Source of the DNA: Aliarcobacter trophiarum LMG 25534
GTDB lineage: Bacteria > Campylobacterota > Campylobacteria > Campylobacterales > Arcobacteraceae
Assembly (NCBI RefSeq): GCF_003355515.1
Contig: NZ_CP031367.1
Span: 496,001-560,000 of the forward strand
Length of the DNA: 64,000 bases
Direction: 5' to 3'
Positions within the stretch are counted from its first letter, which is position 1; each line of letters opens with the position of its first letter. The notes below the pieces were generated by a model. That model ran no database searches, was not told where the DNA came from, and saw only the letters and a program-made list of their open reading frames with translations. Shown piece after piece: positions 59,484-64,000 of this stretch. Made by a program: the position numbers and the translations under genes.

Positions 59484-62400
59484 ATGCAAATTAGAAAAAA
59501 TGCTCTTAAAACTCTTATTGATGATTATAAGAAAATACGAGCAGATACAGATATTAAAAACATTTCAGAACAGACTATTAGGTCATGGATAGATGATTTC
59601 TTAAAAATTTTTGGATGGGATACTAAAGATACATCATCAATTATACAAGAAAAACAATTATCTTTAATCGAGAAAGACAAATTAATAAGAATTAATTCTA
59701 CCTCAAATAGACCAGACTATAAATTTATATTAAATGGTAATGTAAAAACATTTTTAGATACTAAAAATGTTGATGTAAATTTAAAGGAATGTAAAAAATC
59801 AGCATTTCAAATAAAATCATATGGATGGTCGATTTCTGCTCCTTGTTCTTTCATTACAAATTTTGATGAATTTGTAATTTATGATACTAGTTATCAACCA
59901 TCTAGAGAACAAGAAGTTACTTTTGGAAGAATATATTTAAGTATAGATGAGTATTTAGATAATTTTGAAATATTAGATAACCATTTACATAAAGAAAAAA
60001 TTTCATCAGGAATACTAGAAAGGTTATACTCTGACAATTTAGTAAATCTCACTAAAATTCCTACAGATGTAGCATTTGCTAATAATCTATCGAAATTTAG
60101 GTTAAATTTAGGAAATGCAATTATAAGTAATAATTCAAAAATTATAAATAATAATATTGAATTGTTATCTTATATAGTACAGATGACTATAAACAGAATT
60201 GTTTTTATTAGAATTTGTGAAGCAAGAAATATAGAAAAAGATGGCTTACTACTTGAATTTAAGGAAAAAGGATTTTGGGAAAGTTTTAAGCATTCATCTT
60301 ATTATGATTTTTTTGAACATTATGATGGTCCACTTTTTGCAAGGGATATTAGATTGCAAAAATTAATTATTCCAGATGAAGTTTTTGAAGAACTATTATA
60401 TTTATTTTATTATCCATCTCCATATAAATTTGATGTTATTCCAACAACATTATTTAGTAATATATACGAAATATTTTTAGCAAAAAGATTAGAGTTTAAA
60501 GATGGTATTTTAATCGAAGAGATTAAACCAGAGTATTCTAAAACAAATGGAGTTGTTAGTACTCCACAATTTTTGGTTAAAGATTTAATTAAAAGAACAA
60601 TTATAAAGTCAGAAATTCTAAAATATAATCTGAACGAAATTTGGGATTTAAAAGTATTAGATTTTGCATGTGGGAGTGGTGCATTTATTGTTGAATTATT
60701 TGATTACTTGCAATCAATTTTAATAGAAAAATACTTAATTGATGATGATAATGAAAAATACAAAGAATATTTTCATACTAAAAATGAACATACAGTAATG
60801 ACTATAGAAGGAAAAAGAAGGTTAATATCAGGTTGTATTCATGGTATTGATATTGATGCAGAAGCGGTTGAAGTAGCAAGAATGTCTTTAGCATTAAAAA
60901 TTATTGATGATTTACTAGATTATGAAGATTATTCTAATTTAGGTGTGTATGGTCATCAAATTTTAAATAAAATTGGTCATAATATAGAATATGGGAACAC
61001 TTTAGTTTCAGAGGATATTATAGAACTTTGTCCTGAAATTAAGGAACAAACAAATGAAAAACAATATTCTTCTTTAAATATATTTAATTGGTGGAAAGAC
61101 GGATTTGAGGATATTTTTAGCTCAAAAAAAGGTTTTGACTATATTATAGGAAATCCACCGTATGTTGAAGCAAAACACATGACGAATTACACTAGTATAA
61201 TGCACAATTATCTAAAAAAGAGATATTCTTCAGCTAATAAAGGTAAAATAGATTTGTTGATTCCATTTATTGAAAGAGGAATAGATTTATTAAATTCCAA
61301 TGGTAAGATGGGTCTAATAATTCAAAATAGATTTTTTAAAAATGAATATGGGGAGGGTATAAGGCAACTTATTTCATCAAGAAGACTTTTATCAGAAGTA
61401 ATTACATTTGATGTGAACAATATTTTTAGGGATAGAATAACCTATATATCGCATTTAATACTTGATAAAAAAAGTACAGATAAAATATTTTATAGTACAA
61501 TTAAAGAAAACATTTATAGCTTACCTTCGTTTCTTCAAAAATTACCATCATCAAAAGATGATGAAACTATGTATAGTTCCGTTAATTCTTCAAATATAAA
61601 TAAAGAGCCTTGGATATTCGAAAATCCTGAATTATTAGCCATGAAAGACACTCTATCAGTACATAATGTTCCTTTTGGAAAATTTGCAGAAATTAGAGTT
61701 GGTATTCAAGTTCTTTGGGTAAAAGCATATCATCTTAAGGTGTTAAGCATTGATAATGAAAAAAAGTTAATAAGAGCTAAAAGTGGTTTAGATGATAATA
61801 TAATAATAGAAATAGATGCTTGTCGTTCTTTAGTTCCTAATGAAAAATTCTATTCTTTCAGAAAAGAGGTAAATGATACTTATGCTATATTTCCTTATGA
61901 TATATATAATGGTAAAAAAAATCCAATATTGTTTGATGATTTTTGTAACAGATTTCCATTAGCTGGAGAATATCTAACAAAGCATAAAAAAACTATTCAA
62001 GATAATATAAAAGATAATAAATATAATCCAAATGATTCTCAAAAATGGCATTTATACACGAGAGAAAGCCATTTGGAAAGAAACTATCCAAAAGTATTAA
62101 TTCCCATGACAGCAAATGATGTCTATGCAAGTGTTACATTGAATGATTTTTATTATTGTGATAATTCTAATGTAAATTATACAGATATTCCTAATAAATC
62201 TAAAGAAAATTTATATGCTGTTGCATCAATTTTTAATTCAACTATTTTTTCTGTATTAGCAAGAGCAATAGCAAATAAACAACAAAATGGTTACTATAAA
62301 TTAAATAAACAATATATTGAACCTGTTTTATTTCCAGCATATATTTTTGAAAACAATCACCCATTTGTTAAAGAACTAGCTAGTGTTGGAATTAATATAG

Positions 62401-62594
62401 AAGAAAAACAAAATGAATATATATATTCTCCACCTCTTAAGCAAAAAAAGATAAAACAAGAATTATCAAATCTATGGGATAAATTAGATAGTTTAACAGC
62501 ACAAGCCTATAAATTAACAAAAGAACAAGAAGAATATTTTAATAGACTTGGTAGAAATATAAATCGTAATGATATTTTGGACAATATTTTATGA
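59484..62594 (+). CDS. Type IIG restriction-modification enzyme (Eco57I family)
   Basis: This 1036-aa single-chain enzyme joins nuclease, N6-adenine methyltransferase and target-recognition domains. The PD-(D/E)xK nuclease is in the first 130 residues (D78 in RPDYKF, D92-T-K94). The SAM motif VLDFACGSGAFIVE is at about residue 392, and the catalytic NPPY at about 555. A target-recognition domain follows (about 700-1000). It ends 4 nt into the next methylase (ATGA overlap). The spacing from the upstream gene is 153 bp, with no clear ribosome binding site. Confidence 0.9.
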   Translation: MQIRKNALKTLIDDYKKIRADTDIKNISEQTIRSWIDDFLKIFGWDTKDTSSIIQEKQLSLIEKDKLIRINSTSNRPDYKFILNGNVKTFLDTKNVDVNLKECKKSAFQIKSYGWSISAPCSFITNFDEFVIYDTSYQPSREQEVTFGRIYLSIDEYLDNFEILDNHLHKEKISSGILERLYSDNLVNLTKIPTDVAFANNLSKFRLNLGNAIISNNSKIINNNIELLSYIVQMTINRIVFIRICEARNIEKDGLLLEFKEKGFWESFKHSSYYDFFEHYDGPLFARDIRLQKLIIPDEVFEELLYLFYYPSPYKFDVIPTTLFSNIYEIFLAKRLEFKDGILIEEIKPEYSKTNGVVSTPQFLVKDLIKRTIIKSEILKYNLNEIWDLKVLDFACGSGAFIVELFDYLQSILIEKYLIDDDNEKYKEYFHTKNEHTVMTIEGKRRLISGCIHGIDIDAEAVEVARMSLALKIIDDLLDYEDYSNLGVYGHQILNKIGHNIEYGNTLVSEDIIELCPEIKEQTNEKQYSSLNIFNWWKDGFEDIFSSKKGFDYIIGNPPYVEAKHMTNYTSIMHNYLKKRYSSANKGKIDLLIPFIERGIDLLNSNGKMGLIIQNRFFKNEYGEGIRQLISSRRLLSEVITFDVNNIFRDRITYISHLILDKKSTDKIFYSTIKENIYSLPSFLQKLPSSKDDETMYSSVNSSNINKEPWIFENPELLAMKDTLSVHNVPFGKFAEIRVGIQVLWVKAYHLKVLSIDNEKKLIRAKSGLDDNIIIEIDACRSLVPNEKFYSFRKEVNDTYAIFPYDIYNGKKNPILFDDFCNRFPLAGEYLTKHKKTIQDNIKDNKYNPNDSQKWHLYTRESHLERNYPKVLIPMTANDVYASVTLNDFYYCDNSNVNYTDIPNKSKENLYAVASIFNSTIFSVLARAIANKQQNGYYKLNKQYIEPVLFPAYIFENNHPFVKELASVGINIEEKQNEYIYSPPLKQKKIKQELSNLWDKLDSLTAQAYKLTKEQEEYFNRLGRNINRNDILDNIL

Positions 62595-64000
62595 ATAAGC
62601 AAATTAAAGAATATTTAAAAAATTATTCTAATGATTTAAATATAGTTAATAAATTGATTGTTTCAGCATATCTAGAATTTAATAACTTAAAAGCAATCAA
62701 GAATAAACATATTCTCGAACTTTTAAGTGGTAATGATAAAAAAGAAATTGATAATTTTTTAAAGTTAATTTATAATCATTCTGAAATATTTAGTTTTGAG
62801 GATGTAATAAATTTATTTGAAATAACAATTCCTTCAAGTGATATTGTAGTAAATGGTGCAATTTATACTCCAAAATATATTAGGGATTATATAATTAATA
62901 ATTCAGTAAATAAGCTAGATATTAATGAAAGAATTAAAATTGCTGATATTGCATGTGGCTCTGGAGCATTTTTATATACAGTAGCTAAGTATTTAAAAGA
63001 AAAAACAAAATCTAGTTTGTTTGATATTTATAAAAAAAATATTTTTGGTTTAGATATAGCTGAATATGCTATTGAGAGAACAAAAATATTACTTACTTTA
63101 TATGCAATTACTTTGGGTGAAGATATAGAACAATTTGAATTTAATTTGTTTTCTGGAAATGCGTTAAGTTTCGATTGGAATGAAAAATATATAGGATTTA
63201 ATGGATTTGATTCAATAGTGGGAAATCCACCTTATGTTAGAACAAAAAACTTAGATAATGGGAGCAAAAGTCTTCTTAAAAATTGGAAGGTTGCAAACTC
63301 AGGTAATCCTGATTTATATATTCCTTTTTTTGAAATAGGTATAAAATATTTAAAAGAAAATGGTTATCTTGGATATATAACGATTAATACATTTAAAAAA
63401 AGTGTCAATGCAAGAGAGCTAAGAAAGTTTTTAAATAAAGAATCACTTAAATTAAGTATTTTAGATTTTGGAAGTTATCAAATATTTGATAATAAAATGA
63501 CATACACTTGTATAGTTTTAATTCAAAAGAATATATCAGAATACATTACTTATGCAAAAATATCACCTGATAGTATAAAGTTTTCTAGGAAGTTTAATTT
63601 TACAGAAATCGATTATAATATTTTAGATGACCATAAAGGTTGGTTACTTGCCGATGAAAATATTTTTAAGAATATTAATATTATTGAAAATACAGGTATT
63701 CCTCTAGGTAGAAAAAACTTAATAAAAAATGGTATAGCTACATTACAAAATAGCTTATATATTTTTAAACCTTATAAAGAGGATAAAAAGTATTTTTATA
63801 TGGAATATAATAACGAAGAATATAAGATTGAAAGAGCTATTTGTAGAGATATTATCAAGCCAAATAAGTTGAAAACTTCTGAAGAGATAGAAAAATTAAC
63901 TGAAAAGATAATTTTTCCATATAATGTTAAAAATAGGTTTGCTTCTGTTATAGATGAGTCTTTCTTAGAAAGTACATATCCATATACATATAAATATTTA
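62591..64000 (+). CDS. Second N6-adenine DNA methyltransferase, partial
   Basis: The frame from ATG 62591 stays open to the window end (at least 470 codons). It has VVNGAIYTPKYIRDYI, the SAM motif IADIACGSGAFLY (about residue 118) and IVGNPPYVRTK (about 211). It overlaps the type IIG gene by 4 nt (ATGA), so the two are translationally coupled. No nuclease domain is visible in this part. It may be a companion methylase or part of a larger modification system. Confidence 0.9.
   Translation, partial: MNKQIKEYLKNYSNDLNIVNKLIVSAYLEFNNLKAIKNKHILELLSGNDKKEIDNFLKLIYNHSEIFSFEDVINLFEITIPSSDIVVNGAIYTPKYIRDYIINNSVNKLDINERIKIADIACGSGAFLYTVAKYLKEKTKSSLFDIYKKNIFGLDIAEYAIERTKILLTLYAITLGEDIEQFEFNLFSGNALSFDWNEKYIGFNGFDSIVGNPPYVRTKNLDNGSKSLLKNWKVANSGNPDLYIPFFEIGIKYLKENGYLGYITINTFKKSVNARELRKFLNKESLKLSILDFGSYQIFDNKMTYTCIVLIQKNISEYITYAKISPDSIKFSRKFNFTEIDYNILDDHKGWLLADENIFKNINIIENTGIPLGRKNLIKNGIATLQNSLYIFKPYKEDKKYFYMEYNNEEYKIERAICRDIIKPNKLKTSEEIEKLTEKIIFPYNVKNRFASVIDESFLESTYPYTYKYL

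Larger units (their letters stand above)
52523..64000. mobile_element. Putative Tn7/Tn5053-type transposon or island inserted in comM (left part)
   Basis: The break point in comM starts with TGT, as do Tn7-like ends, and has two 20-bp-spaced repeats right after it. AbaR/Tn6022-type islands are known to interrupt comM in Acinetobacter. The window gives more than 11.4 kb of cargo but not the right end or a clear transposase operon. The 598-aa protein at 57534 may be TnsE-like. The identification of the transposon class is inference. Confidence 0.6.

Overview
The window looks like chromosome of a Campylobacterota bacterium, most likely Arcobacteraceae (Arcobacter/Aliarcobacter type). Supporting signs are very AT-rich DNA, a complete rrn operon with epsilonproteobacterial 16S features, a tmRNA whose tag reads ANNTNYAPAYAKAA, cbb3-oxidase maturation genes (ccoI-ccoS), and the carboxynorspermidine route to polyamines. 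The genus is an inference from gene content, not from a database search.

Layout. 1-9.7 kb is core housekeeping: gmhB, a glycosyltransferase, rpmB, a K+ channel, argJ, a YdcH-like protein, gyrA, asd, a YqhA-like membrane protein and hemE. 9.8-15.7 kb holds two identical tRNA-Asn genes behind a perfect consensus promoter, then 16S, tRNA-Ile, tRNA-Ala, 23S, 5S and a terminator. 15.8-20.9 kb is core again: a ComEA-like protein, a REC-GGDEF-EAL protein, ccoI-ccoS and a small cytochrome c. 21.2-29.1 kb contains two inverted copies of an IS4-family element around a pstSCAB operon and a DJ-1/PfpI gene. The left copy has been hit by an IS3-family element, with loss of 390 bp.

29.5-33.4 kb carries a lipoprotein, an M48 peptidase, a TPR protein and a PD-(D/E)xK-like protein. 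33.45-43.65 kb is an integrative element in the 3' end of ssrA. It is bounded by a 13-bp direct repeat and carries a tyrosine recombinase, an Xre-type repressor with three operator-like palindromes, surface proteins, an HUH replication/relaxase protein, a small possible ssDNA-binding protein, an FtsK-like translocase, and a nucleotidyltransferase/DUF262 gene pair as cargo. 43.6-52.5 kb returns to core: ssrA, a zinc-ribbon membrane protein, def-clpP-tig, two ppk2 genes, nspC and the carboxynorspermidine dehydrogenase gene.

At 52,522 the comM (yifB) gene stops abruptly at its GGG motif and a second island begins, running past the window end. Its first bases are TGTCATTT followed by two 20-bp-spaced repeats, which looks like the left end of a Tn7/Tn5053-type transposon. 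Its cargo is a cytosolic trypsin-like protease, a permuted NlpC/P60-like gene broken by a second identical IS3 copy (3-bp target duplication TAT), a coiled-coil/two-TM protein, a 598-aa protein that may be TnsE-like, a type IIG restriction-modification enzyme, and a second N6-adenine methylase that runs off the end. The ssrA element and the comM island are the most novel parts of the window.
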